NCBI GenBank assembly: GCA_018053145.1
Contig: JAGPMA010000014.1
Coordinates: 1-42,327, forward strand
DNA: 42,327 nt
Reading direction: 5' to 3'
Source: Oscillospiraceae bacterium
Lineage (GTDB): Bacteria; Bacillota; Clostridia; Oscillospirales; Oscillospiraceae
Within the stretch, counting starts at the first letter, position 1, and each line of letters begins with the position of its first letter. Positions 7,328 to 14,176 of this stretch are shown here, in pieces. The translations under genes were made by a program, and so were the position numbers. Under the pieces are notes generated by a model, which made no database searches, was not told the DNA's origin, and was given only the letters and a program-made list of their open reading frames with translations.

Positions 7328-7702
7328 TTGGACATTATAATCAGCAATGTGTGTTCTCAGCCCATCTATGAACAGATATTTTCTCAGATAAAGAACTGCA
7401 TTATCTCGGGGAAGTTAAAAGAAGGCGATCCGCTTCCGTCAATTCGAACTCTTGCAAAGGACCTCAGAATTAGTGTTATCACAACAAAGCGAGCTTATGA
7501 CGAGCTTGAAAGAGCCGGCTATATTAATACTGTTGCGGCAAAGGGTTGCTTTGTTGCTGAAAAGAATGTTGAGGTAATACGAGAGGAGCATTTGAAAGAG
7601 ATTGAGCTGCATCTGCAAAGAATACTTGAGCTTGCCGCGGCTTGCAATCTTAACACTGAAGAAGTGGTTGAAATGTATAAATTAATCCAAAGGGAGGAAT
7701 AA
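7328..7702 (+). CDS. GntR-family (YtrA-like) transcriptional regulator
   Basis: A 124-residue protein with the short GntR winged helix-turn-helix (QPIYEQIFSQIKNCI, DPLPSIRTLAKDL, ITTKRAYDELERAGYINT) and a helical C-terminus (EEHLKEIELHLQRILELAAACNL). It has no large ligand domain, as in YtrA-type repressors of ABC operons. The start is TTG at 7328 with AAGGAGG (7314-7320) 7 nt before it. It is a distant paralogue of the regulator at 5175, sharing fold and length but few residues outside the DNA-binding core. The ATPase gene starts 3 bp after its stop. Confidence 0.88.
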   Translation: MDIIISNVCSQPIYEQIFSQIKNCIISGKLKEGDPLPSIRTLAKDLRISVITTKRAYDELERAGYINTVAAKGCFVAEKNVEVIREEHLKEIELHLQRILELAAACNLNTEEVVEMYKLIQREE

Positions 7703-7705
7703 AAA

Positions 7706-8551
7706 TTGAATGCTATTCAAATAAGAAATCTTTATAAGGCTTATGATGATTTTAAGCTTGATGATATTAACCTGACTTTGCCTTCCGGCTGCATAATGGG
7801 GCTTGTGGGCGAAAACGGTGCCGGAAAAAGCACAACAATAAGACTTATAATGGATGCAATAAAAAAGGATGCCGGACAGGTGAATGTGCTCGGTTTAGAC
7901 AATCAAAGCCGTGAGTTTGGAATGCAAAAGGAGGAAATTGGGGTCGTACTTGATGAAGCTTACTTTCCTGAAGTTCTTAATTTAAAGAACGTGAACCAAA
8001 TCATGAAAAACACCTATAAAAACTGGGATGAGACACAGTACTATGAGTATATAAAAAAATTCTCATTGCCCGAAAAGAAGCAATTTAAGGACTATTCTCG
8101 CGGAATGAAGATGAAGCTTGCAATTGCCGTGGCACTGTCGCATAATCCGAAGCTGCTTATTCTTGATGAAGCTACGAGCGGGCTTGACCCGATGGTACGA
8201 GATGAGATATTGGATATTTTCAACGACTTTACACGGGACGAGAGCCATTCGGTGCTGCTGTCCTCGCATATCGTCAGCGATTTGGAGAAAATTTGCGACT
8301 ACATAGCCTTTATTCACAAAGGGAAGATCGTTTTCTGTGAGGAAAAGGACGGCTTGCTTGATCAATATGGCATTTTACGCCTGTCAAAGTCGGATTTTGA
8401 AGCCGTACCTGAGGACGCTGTGGTTGGAAGAAAAACAACTGATTATGGGGTGGAGGCGTTGGTTAAAAAGAGTGAAATCTCAAACGCTTTTGCTCCTGAG
8501 CGCGCAAGCATTGAGGATATTATCCTGTTCATTGCAAAGGAGGGCAGATGA
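7706..8551 (+). CDS. ABC transporter ATPase (bacitracin/YhcG-like)
   Basis: A 281-residue ATPase with Walker A GENGAGKST (35-43), signature YSRGMKMKL (130-138), Walker B LLILDEAT (150-157), D-loop SGLDP (158-162) and the switch histidine in SSH (188). About 70 residues follow the ATPase core, a tail often seen in export-type ATPases such as BcrA/YhcG, with DYGVEALV resembling their C-terminal domain. The start is TTG at 7706, with AGGGAGG 8 nt upstream and no usable ATG nearby. Its stop overlaps the next gene's first possible start by 4 bp. Substrate is unknown; transport of antimicrobial peptides is one option known for relatives. Confidence 0.88.
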   Translation: MNAIQIRNLYKAYDDFKLDDINLTLPSGCIMGLVGENGAGKSTTIRLIMDAIKKDAGQVNVLGLDNQSREFGMQKEEIGVVLDEAYFPEVLNLKNVNQIMKNTYKNWDETQYYEYIKKFSLPEKKQFKDYSRGMKMKLAIAVALSHNPKLLILDEATSGLDPMVRDEILDIFNDFTRDESHSVLLSSHIVSDLEKICDYIAFIHKGKIVFCEEKDGLLDQYGILRLSKSDFEAVPEDAVVGRKTTDYGVEALVKKSEISNAFAPERASIEDIILFIAKEGR

Positions 8552-8553
8552 TT

Positions 8554-9168
8554 ATGAAAGGACTTCTTTTAAAGGACATTTTCACGATTACCAGACAATT
8601 GAAGTTTTATATTATAATTGTTCTTGTTTTTGCCTGTATGCCAGGCTACTCAATGCTTACCTTTGCACTTGTGTATTCAGCCATGCTGCCGATGACTGCT
8701 CTGGCATATGATGAACGCTCAGGCTGGGACAAGCTTGCCGCAATGATGCCGTACTCAGCCGGAGAAATTGTGGCGAGCAAGTATATCATCGGTTGCATAA
8801 TGCTTGTTGGAGCAACACTGTTTTCAATAATTGCACAGTATGTTATTTCTCTGCTCGGCATTGCGGAGCGCCCGGAGGATGCACTTAGCCAGATCGTCGC
8901 GGCTATATGCTGCGCTGCGGTTTTTCAGGCGGTGGTCATTCCCTTAATGGTAAGATTCGGTGTGGAAAGAGGACGGGTAATCTTTATCGCTTTGGGTGCG
9001 GCAATTGGCTTTGCGGTAATGTATTTCGCAAAAGCTATAGAGAATTATTCACTGCCTGAGAATGCCAGCGGTACGGTTTTTGCTGTTGCTGCAATTTTTG
9101 GTGTTATTGTACTCAATGCGGCTTCCATACTGATATCGAAGCATTTTTACAGGAACAAACGTACTTAG
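8554..9168 (+). CDS. ABC-2 type permease (ABC2_membrane_5-like)
   Basis: A 204-residue membrane protein starting MKGLLLKDIF, the usual opening of the ABC2_membrane_5 family. About five to six hydrophobic segments are visible: near 19-31, 36-49, 74-98, 114-132, 140-158 and 172-195. The polar stretch YDERSGWDKLAAMMPYS (about 51-67) after helix 2 is typical of the family (YDE-x-WDK). The ATG at 8554 is preferred because GGAGGG (8539-8544) is 9 nt away; the ATG at 8548 overlaps the ATPase stop but is only 3 nt from that site. It is the membrane partner of the ATPase at 7706. Confidence 0.85.
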   Translation: MKGLLLKDIFTITRQLKFYIIIVLVFACMPGYSMLTFALVYSAMLPMTALAYDERSGWDKLAAMMPYSAGEIVASKYIIGCIMLVGATLFSIIAQYVISLLGIAERPEDALSQIVAAICCAAVFQAVVIPLMVRFGVERGRVIFIALGAAIGFAVMYFAKAIENYSLPENASGTVFAVAAIFGVIVLNAASILISKHFYRNKRT

Positions 9169-9179
9169 CTGATTATTAT

Positions 9180-9220
9180 AACAAATGAGCGTTTTCCGTT
9201 TAGGAAAACGCTCATTTGTT
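9180..9220. terminator. Bidirectional terminator between convergent genes
   Basis: A perfect 18-bp stem (9180-9197 with 9203-9220, loop GTTTA) lies between the permease (plus) and the aminotransferase (minus) and overlaps the stop codon of the latter. Its arms end in TTTGTT on either strand; no longer U-run follows. Confidence 0.8.
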
Positions 9221-10436
9221 ATGCCTGCTTATAGGTTTTGAGGAAATCATCAAGTTCGCTCATTGATTCTGCCAAAGCACTCGGTTCGGGCAAATATACT
9301 ATTCTAAAGTGGTCAGGCGCGTTCCAATGAAAGCCTGTTCCATGAACGAAGAGTACATGCTTTTCGCGCAGGAAATCCAGAGCAAACTTTTCGTCGTTTG
9401 TGATGTTAAAGCGCTTGGCATCAATTTTCGGAAAGATATAGAAAGCTGCCTGCGGTTTGACATAGCTAATGCTGTCTATTTTGTCCAGAGCCTCGCAAAT
9501 AGCCTTGCGCTGTTCAAATATTCTTCCGCCGGGCTTGAAAAGATATTCCGTTGCAAAGGCATTTTCAAGCGCAGGCTTGATTGTCTGCTGTGCGGGAACG
9601 TTTGCACAAAGACGCATGGAGGAAAGTGTGTTTAGGCCTTCAATGTAGCTTTTCGCACTGGCTTTGTTGCCGGAAAGAACCATCCAGCCGGCGCGATAGC
9701 CGCAGATTAGGTGCGATTTTGAGAGCCCGTTGAAGGTCACGACAAAAAGGTCGGGCGCTAAGGCTGCAATCGAGGTGTGGGTTTTGCCGTCCATTATGAG
9801 CCTGTCATAGATTTCGTCAGAGAATATGATTAGGTCAAATTCGCGTGCAACGCTGACAATTTGCTTGAGGATATCGTCGCCGTATAGCGCACCTGTGGGG
9901 TTGTTGGGGTTAATTACAACAATTGCCTTGGTCTTCGAGGTGATTTTTTTTCTGATGTCAGCAATATCCGGCATCCAGTCGCTTTTTTCGTCGCAAAGGT
10001 AGTGCACGACTGTTCCGCCGGCGAGAGAAGAGGCACCTGTCCATAGCGGATAATCGGGAGCTGGAATTAGAATTTCGTCGCCCGGGTCAAGCAACGCTTG
10101 CATACACGATGTTATTAGCTCGGAAACGCCGTTGCCTGTGTAAACGTCGTTGACGCCGACACCCTCGATGCCCTTTTTCTTGCTGTATGCCGCTATGGCT
10201 TCGCGGGCTGAAAGCAGACCTTTCGAGTCGCAATAGGCTTCGGACGCGACAAGATTTGAAGACATTGCCTCCAGTATGCAGTCGGGGGCTTTGAATTTGA
10301 AAGCACCGGGATTTCCGATGTTAAGCTTTAGAATTTTATCTCCGGAGGCCTCCATGGCCATTGCGGCGTCCAGAACCGGTCCGCGTACGTCGTAGGCTAC
10401 ATTGCAAAGCTTCTGTGATTTTGAAATTTCTTTCAT
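9219..10436 (-). CDS. alaA: Pyridoxal-phosphate aminotransferase, AlaA-type (glutamate-pyruvate)
   Basis: A 405-residue class I/II aminotransferase. NVAYDVRGPVL (12-22) and KLNIGNPGAF (37-46) match E. coli AlaA closely in pattern. PLP-site features are NPNNPTG (176-182), SDEIYD (206-211) and the Schiff-base lysine in SKS (Lys240), with Arg248 in GYRAG behind it. AlaA makes alanine from pyruvate and glutamate. The T-box leader upstream has an alanine specifier, which independently supports an alanine role. ATG at 10436 has AGGAGGAC 5-12 nt upstream. It is transcribed alone. Another amino donor or acceptor within the family remains possible. Confidence 0.88.
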   Translation of the reverse strand: MKEISKSQKLCNVAYDVRGPVLDAAMAMEASGDKILKLNIGNPGAFKFKAPDCILEAMSSNLVASEAYCDSKGLLSAREAIAAYSKKKGIEGVGVNDVYTGNGVSELITSCMQALLDPGDEILIPAPDYPLWTGASSLAGGTVVHYLCDEKSDWMPDIADIRKKITSKTKAIVVINPNNPTGALYGDDILKQIVSVAREFDLIIFSDEIYDRLIMDGKTHTSIAALAPDLFVVTFNGLSKSHLICGYRAGWMVLSGNKASAKSYIEGLNTLSSMRLCANVPAQQTIKPALENAFATEYLFKPGGRIFEQRKAICEALDKIDSISYVKPQAAFYIFPKIDAKRFNITNDEKFALDFLREKHVLFVHGTGFHWNAPDHFRIVYLPEPSALAESMSELDDFLKTYKQA

Positions 10437-10450
10437 GATAGTCCTCCTAT

Positions 10451-10492
10451 AAAAAATAAAGCCCTAAGCATAATTATAAATATGCTTAGGGC
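10451..10492 (-). terminator. Regulated terminator of the alaA T-box
   Basis: On the minus strand GCCCTAAGCATA and TATGCTTAGGGC form a perfect 12-bp stem followed by TTTATTTTTT. It is 14 bp upstream of the aminotransferase start and is the terminator alternative of the T-box. Confidence 0.9.
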
Positions 10493-10743
10493 GAACTTGT
10501 GTCCGTGTTACCACCTAAATTCGGGAATAATCCCGCACTCATACGGTACTTGAAAATGATTTCGTATACCGAGCTCCAAATAACGGCGGAGAACCGTTGG
10601 AGTGTACTTACAATAAAAAAATGCTTTCCATCCACTGCTCAAAGGCGGCTTTGGCGCTTTGCTCATGAAGCCTCGCAGCTAACGGCTTCTCTCTGAATTT
10701 CACTCGGCGCTTACTATTCCTTATCATTGCGTTTTTCCTGATG
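10451..10743 (-). promoter_or_regulatory. T-box leader of the aminotransferase gene, specifier GCC (alanine)
   Basis: The roughly 290-nt leader contains the T-box sequence AGGTGGTAACACGG (10516-10503). Its UGGU would pair with an ACCA 3' end, fitting tRNA-Ala, whose discriminator is A. Stem I shows GGAATAGTA, the AGAGAG bulge, an apical loop with GCTG (GNUG pattern) and, on the 3' side, AAAGCCGCCTTTGAGC. Aligned with the AAAGGCA...TTGAGC of B. subtilis glyQS, this places the specifier at 10649-10647 as GCC, an alanine codon, followed by a purine. Uncharged tRNA-Ala should therefore switch on the gene. Confidence 0.88.
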
Positions 10744-10749
10744 TTGTTC

Positions 10750-10778
10750 ATTATAAACACCAACAGGCTTATTGTCAA
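10750..10778 (-). promoter_or_regulatory. Consensus promoter of the T-box/alaA transcript
   Basis: On the minus strand TTGACA (10778-10773), 17 nt and TATAAT (10755-10750): a full sigma-A consensus, which makes sense for a gene controlled by attenuation rather than initiation. Confidence 0.9.
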
Positions 10779-10842
10779 CTGCTAAAATTATTGCTTTCCT
10801 ACGAAGCGGTGCGGAATGTGGTGATAAATAATGAAAACTTGA

Positions 10843-11229
10843 TTAGGCTTTTCCTTCGTGCTTTTTAATGAAACGCTCTATGTTTATGATAAAACGCTCG
10901 TGCGTTCCAAAGCCAATTTCACCGTTTTCGTCATAAGCTGTAAGTTTGAAAGTGACCTTTCGGCCGTCGATTTCGGTGATTTCGCTTTCGGCCCACACTT
11001 TTTTGCCGATGGGAGTAGCTGCGGTGTGGTAGACATCGACATGAATACCAACACTTGCATAGCCCTCATCAAGATGGGGGAGAAGGCTGAAGCTACAGGA
11101 TTCCTCCATCAGCATAATCATACGCGGAGTTGCCAGAACATTGAAGCTGTTCGATTCGGCCATGGCCGCAACGTCCGTTTCAGTAACAACCATATCACAT
11201 CTGAATTTTTGCCCGATTTCCAGTGCCAT
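10843..11229 (-). CDS. Hotdog-fold thioesterase (FlK-like)
   Basis: A 128-residue single-domain protein. Residues Thr34 (ATPRMI), Glu42 (MEES) and His68 (VYHTAATP) have the spacing of the Thr/Glu/His catalytic triad known from fluoroacetyl-CoA thioesterase FlK, and the C-terminal GFGTHERFII is a family signature. It probably hydrolyses a small acyl-CoA in the cytosol; most relatives in bacteria that never meet fluoroacetate have unknown substrates. The start has GGAGGG 5 nt upstream. It is the last gene of a three-gene minus-strand run, 25 bp after the radical-SAM gene. No clear terminator follows before the alaA promoter. Confidence 0.8.
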   Translation of the reverse strand: MALEIGQKFRCDMVVTETDVAAMAESNSFNVLATPRMIMLMEESCSFSLLPHLDEGYASVGIHVDVYHTAATPIGKKVWAESEITEIDGRKVTFKLTAYDENGEIGFGTHERFIINIERFIKKHEGKA

Positions 11230-11254
11230 TAGATTCCCTCCAAAACTTCTTGTA

Positions 11255-12139
11255 TTATACTCCGGTCAGGTCGAAGCTCGGAATAAGCTCGTTTGTGGCC
11301 GAAGAAAGCTCTTGAAAATAGCCATGCTCTATTGCTGAAAGAGAAAGAAAGCTTTGAGCTCTGTCAAACTCCTCGCGCGTAAGTGAGCGGGCAAGCTCGG
11401 GGTACTTGAACTTGTCTGCAAGGGGAAGAAACTGGCTCATCAGAGAAAACAGAACTGCGTTTTTCGGAAAGCTCTCAGTTACCCAATCGATAACATCAAA
11501 GGCATCGTCCAATCTGTCCGGCAAAATGAGGTGCCTTATAAGCACACCGCTGTTTAATAGTCCCTCGCTGTCCATTACGAAGCTGCCTGTTTGACGAAAC
11601 ATTTCCAGTATCGCAGCCTTTGCGATGATCGGATAGTTACGAGCGCAAGAAAAGCGAAAAGCCGCTTCGGCGGAGGTGTATTTTAGGTCGGGCATGTATA
11701 CTTGAACATAGCCCTCCAGAGTTTTTAGGGTTTCGACGCTCTCGTAGGCGGAGCTGTTCCAGACAACTGGGATAGTTGGCTTTGCGATTTTTAGAGCTTC
11801 GATGATTTTGTCTGTAAAATGTGTAGGTGTGACGAGGTTGAGGTTGTGAACGCCGGAGGCTTCAAGCTCCGAAAAAATTTCCGCGAGACGGGCAACGCTG
11901 ACTTCCTTGCCCTTTCCGCCAAAGCTGATTTCACGGTTTTGGCAAAAAACGCAGTGCATATTGCAGCCGGAAAAGAAGACAGTTCCGCTGCCGCAAAAGC
12001 CGCTTATACAAGGCTCTTCTCCAAAATGTGCCGCAGCACGGGCAATAATTGGGTTTTCACCGCAGCGGCAAAAGCCTAGCTCGCCGGCGGCGCGGTCAAT
12101 TCCGCAGTTTCTTGGGCAGAGAAAACACTTCGGGCTCAT
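11255..12139 (-). CDS. Radical SAM protein, PflA-related family
   Basis: This 294-residue enzyme carries the radical-SAM cluster motif CNMHCVFC (Cys59, Cys63, Cys66) and is preceded by a cysteine-rich N-terminus (CFLCPRNC at 5-12, CRC at 24-26) that could hold a further metal. The N-terminal CxxCPRxCxxxR...G(F)C pattern is known from uncharacterised proteins annotated as pyruvate-formate-lyase-activating-like. The rest (NLNLVTPTHF, VVWNSSAY, MPDLKY, IRHLILP) follows that family. The start at 12139 overlaps the upstream gene's stop as ATGA and has AGAGG 7 nt before it; an in-frame start 36 bp earlier is unlikely. No glycyl-radical enzyme lies nearby, so its substrate is unknown. Confidence 0.85.
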   Translation of the reverse strand: MSPKCFLCPRNCGIDRAAGELGFCRCGENPIIARAAAHFGEEPCISGFCGSGTVFFSGCNMHCVFCQNREISFGGKGKEVSVARLAEIFSELEASGVHNLNLVTPTHFTDKIIEALKIAKPTIPVVWNSSAYESVETLKTLEGYVQVYMPDLKYTSAEAAFRFSCARNYPIIAKAAILEMFRQTGSFVMDSEGLLNSGVLIRHLILPDRLDDAFDVIDWVTESFPKNAVLFSLMSQFLPLADKFKYPELARSLTREEFDRAQSFLSLSAIEHGYFQELSSATNELIPSFDLTGV

Positions 12140-12615
12140 TCCGCATCCTCTGGCAGCTTGCACACCTCCACCCACTCGAGAGCGGAGGCGAATTTATACA
12201 GCTCGTCGGGCGTTAGTTCAATTGCACTGTTTGAGCTGCCGACGGCGGGAAAAACCGTTTTGAAGCGAAGAACCGATTTATCAATATATACGGAAACGCC
12301 TTGATTAATACCAAAGGGACAGACTCCGCCCACCGCGTGACCGACGAGTTCCAAGACCTCTTCTGCTGTAAGCATTTTTGCCTTAATGCCAAATTTGCTC
12401 TTATATTTCTGGTTGTCGATTCTCGCGTCACCGGATGCGACAACAAGAATGCAACCATATGTGCTTTTAAAGGAAAGTGTCTTTGCAATTCGCGCCGGCT
12501 CTACACCAAGAGCTTCGGCGGCAAGCTCGACTGTTGCGCTTGAAACTGTGAATTCCTGAACCCTGTCTTCAATTCCCTGAGCGCGGAAAAATTCACGCCC
12601 TTTTTCGATGGACAT
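12136..12615 (-). CDS. YbaK/EbsC-family aminoacyl-tRNA deacylase
   Basis: A 159-residue single YbaK domain. The conserved lysine sits in RIAKTLSFK (Lys45), and VGGVCPFG (95-102) is the substrate-loop signature. Family members remove misattached amino acids, for example Cys or Ala from tRNA-Pro, in trans. Which mischarged tRNA this one edits cannot be read. It is the first gene of an operon with a radical-SAM protein (4-bp overlap) and a thioesterase. The ATG has AAGGAG about 8 nt upstream. A near-palindrome lies in its 5' leader. Confidence 0.85.
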   Translation of the reverse strand: MSIEKGREFFRAQGIEDRVQEFTVSSATVELAAEALGVEPARIAKTLSFKSTYGCILVVASGDARIDNQKYKSKFGIKAKMLTAEEVLELVGHAVGGVCPFGINQGVSVYIDKSVLRFKTVFPAVGSSNSAIELTPDELYKFASALEWVEVCKLPEDAE

Positions 12616-12650
12616 TATTTCTATCTCCTTGCATCACACTAATGTGAGAA

Positions 12651-12670
12651 CTAATATGCGCATATATTAG
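12651..12670. promoter_or_regulatory. Near-palindrome in the leader of the ybaK operon
   Basis: A 20-bp element, CTAATATGCG followed by CATATATTAG, whose arms match except for one inserted A. It lies just downstream of a minus-strand TATAAT (12680-12675), around the expected transcript start. A second small dyad, CACACTAATGTG, follows at about 12635-12646. Likely an operator or 5' hairpin. Confidence 0.4.
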
Positions 12671-12751
12671 CACGATTATATTAGAAATGCAAATATTCAC
12701 GATATTCACTAAAAAGTGCATAAAAGGCGAATAAACTAAATAATAATCACA

Positions 12752-12775
12752 ATAATGCAAATATTATTGCATTAT
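12752..12775. promoter_or_regulatory. 24-bp dyad just upstream of the argG promoter
   Basis: ATAATGCAA (12752-12760) and TTGCATTAT (12767-12775) are perfect 9-bp arms around ATATTA, ending 5 bp before the -35. The position suits a regulator site. It is not a good ARG-box, although two TGAATAT half-site-like repeats occur further upstream on the minus strand (about 12692-12708). Confidence 0.45.
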
Positions 12776-12780
12776 GCCTA

Positions 12781-12809
12781 TTGTGTTATTAAAAATATCG
12801 TGTTATAAT
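12781..12809 (+). promoter_or_regulatory. Promoter of argG
   Basis: TTGTGT (12781-12786), 17 nt, TATAAT (12804-12809). It predicts a leader of about 25 nt, with GGAGG before the ATG at 12843. Confidence 0.75.
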
Positions 12810-12842
12810 TTCTTCAAACAAAAAATTTTCGGAGGAATAACC

Positions 12843-14057
12843 ATGAGTGAAATTAAAAAATGCGTGCTCGCCTACTCGGGCGGTCTTGATACATCCATCA
12901 TTATCCCATGGCTCAAGGAGAACTATGGCTGCGAGGTTATCGCGGTTTCCGGCAATGTCGGACAGACCGATGAGCTTGAGGGGCTGGAGGAAAAGGCTCT
13001 CAAAACCGGTGCTAGCAAGCTGTATATTCTTGATTTAATCGATGACTATGCGGAGAACTACATTATTCCTACAATGAAGGCCGGAGCAAAATACGAAACC
13101 TATCTCCTTGGCACATCGACAGCACGTCCCTGCATCGCAAAGGGCTTGGTCGAAATCGCACTTAAAGAGGGCGCAGACGCTATCTGCCACGGCTGCACAG
13201 GAAAGGGTAACGACCAGGTGCGTTTTGAGCTTGCGGTTAAGGCGCTTGCACCCCAGATGAAGATTATCGCTCCGTGGAGAGAGTGGGACATTCAAAGCCG
13301 CGAGGAAGAAATTGATTATGCCGAGGCTCATAATATCCCGCTCAAGATTAATCGTGAAACGAACTACTCCAAGGACAAGAACATGTGGCACCTAAGCCAC
13401 GAGGGGCTTGACCTTGAAGACCCCGCAAACGAACCGCTTTACAACAAGCAAGGCTTTCTTGAGATGGGCATTTCTCCCGAAATGGCTCCCGATAAGCCCG
13501 CTTATGTTGAGCTGGAATTCGTAAAGGGAACACCTGTTGCAATCGACGGAGAAAAGATGAAGGCTGCGGATATCATTTGGAAGCTCAACAAAATCGGCGG
13601 CGAAAACGGCATCGGAATCATCGACATTGTTGAAAACAGGCTTGTCGGTATGAAATGCCGCGGCGTTTATGAAACCCCGGGCGGCACGATTTTGTATTAC
13701 GCGCATCAGGTGCTGGAAACGCTCTGCCTTGACAAGGCAACAGCGCACCTTAAGGAACAGCTTGCCGTGACTTATGCTGAGCTGGTCTATAACGGCCAGT
13801 GGTTTACACCGCTGAAAAAGGCGCTGGATGCTTTTGTTGAAACCACGCAGGAAAATGTAACCGGTAAGGTTAAGCTCAAGCTCTATAAGGGCAACATGAT
13901 TAACTCCTCAGTCACCTCGCCGTATTCGCTCTATTCCGAGAATATTGCAACCTTCGGCGCGAGTGATTATAACCAAAAGGATGCAGAGGGCTTCATCAAT
14001 CTCTTCGGGCTTCCCATAAAGGTTAAGGCTATGATGGAACAGGGACTTCTGAAATAG
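12843..14057 (+). CDS. argG: Argininosuccinate synthase
   Basis: A 404-residue cytosolic enzyme that joins citrulline and aspartate using ATP, the penultimate step of arginine synthesis. The ATP-binding loop AYSGGLDTS (10-18) is intact, and downstream motifs of the family are present ([45 protein letters not shown]). The length is normal. ATG at 12843 has GGAGG 7 nt upstream; an in-frame ATG 69 bp earlier lies upstream of the promoter's -10 and cannot be used. argH is not adjacent; the gene is monocistronic, with its own promoter, upstream dyad and terminator. Confidence 0.97.
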   Translation: MSEIKKCVLAYSGGLDTSIIIPWLKENYGCEVIAVSGNVGQTDELEGLEEKALKTGASKLYILDLIDDYAENYIIPTMKAGAKYETYLLGTSTARPCIAKGLVEIALKEGADAICHGCTGKGNDQVRFELAVKALAPQMKIIAPWREWDIQSREEEIDYAEAHNIPLKINRETNYSKDKNMWHLSHEGLDLEDPANEPLYNKQGFLEMGISPEMAPDKPAYVELEFVKGTPVAIDGEKMKAADIIWKLNKIGGENGIGIIDIVENRLVGMKCRGVYETPGGTILYYAHQVLETLCLDKATAHLKEQLAVTYAELVYNGQWFTPLKKALDAFVETTQENVTGKVKLKLYKGNMINSSVTSPYSLYSENIATFGASDYNQKDAEGFINLFGLPIKVKAMMEQGLLK

Positions 14058-14067
14058 GTATATATTA

Positions 14068-14100
14068 GAAAAGCGGCAGGTGAGAAACCTGTCGCTTTTC
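14068..14100 (+). terminator. Terminator after argG
   Basis: GAAAAGCGGCAGGT pairs with ACCTGTCGCTTTTC (14 bp, one G-U pair) with a 5-nt loop, followed by TAATT. It begins 10 bp after the stop codon. Confidence 0.85.
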
Positions 14101-14103
14101 TAA

Positions 14104-14132
14104 TTGACATTCTATCGTTTACAATGTATGAT
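14104..14132 (+). promoter_or_regulatory. Promoter of the phosphofructokinase gene
   Basis: TTGACA (14104-14109), 17 nt, TATGAT (14127-14132), placed 4 bp after the argG terminator stem. Confidence 0.85.
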
Positions 14133-14176
14133 ACATTAGGAACGAGTGACACATAAACATACTGAAGGAGAAAGAG

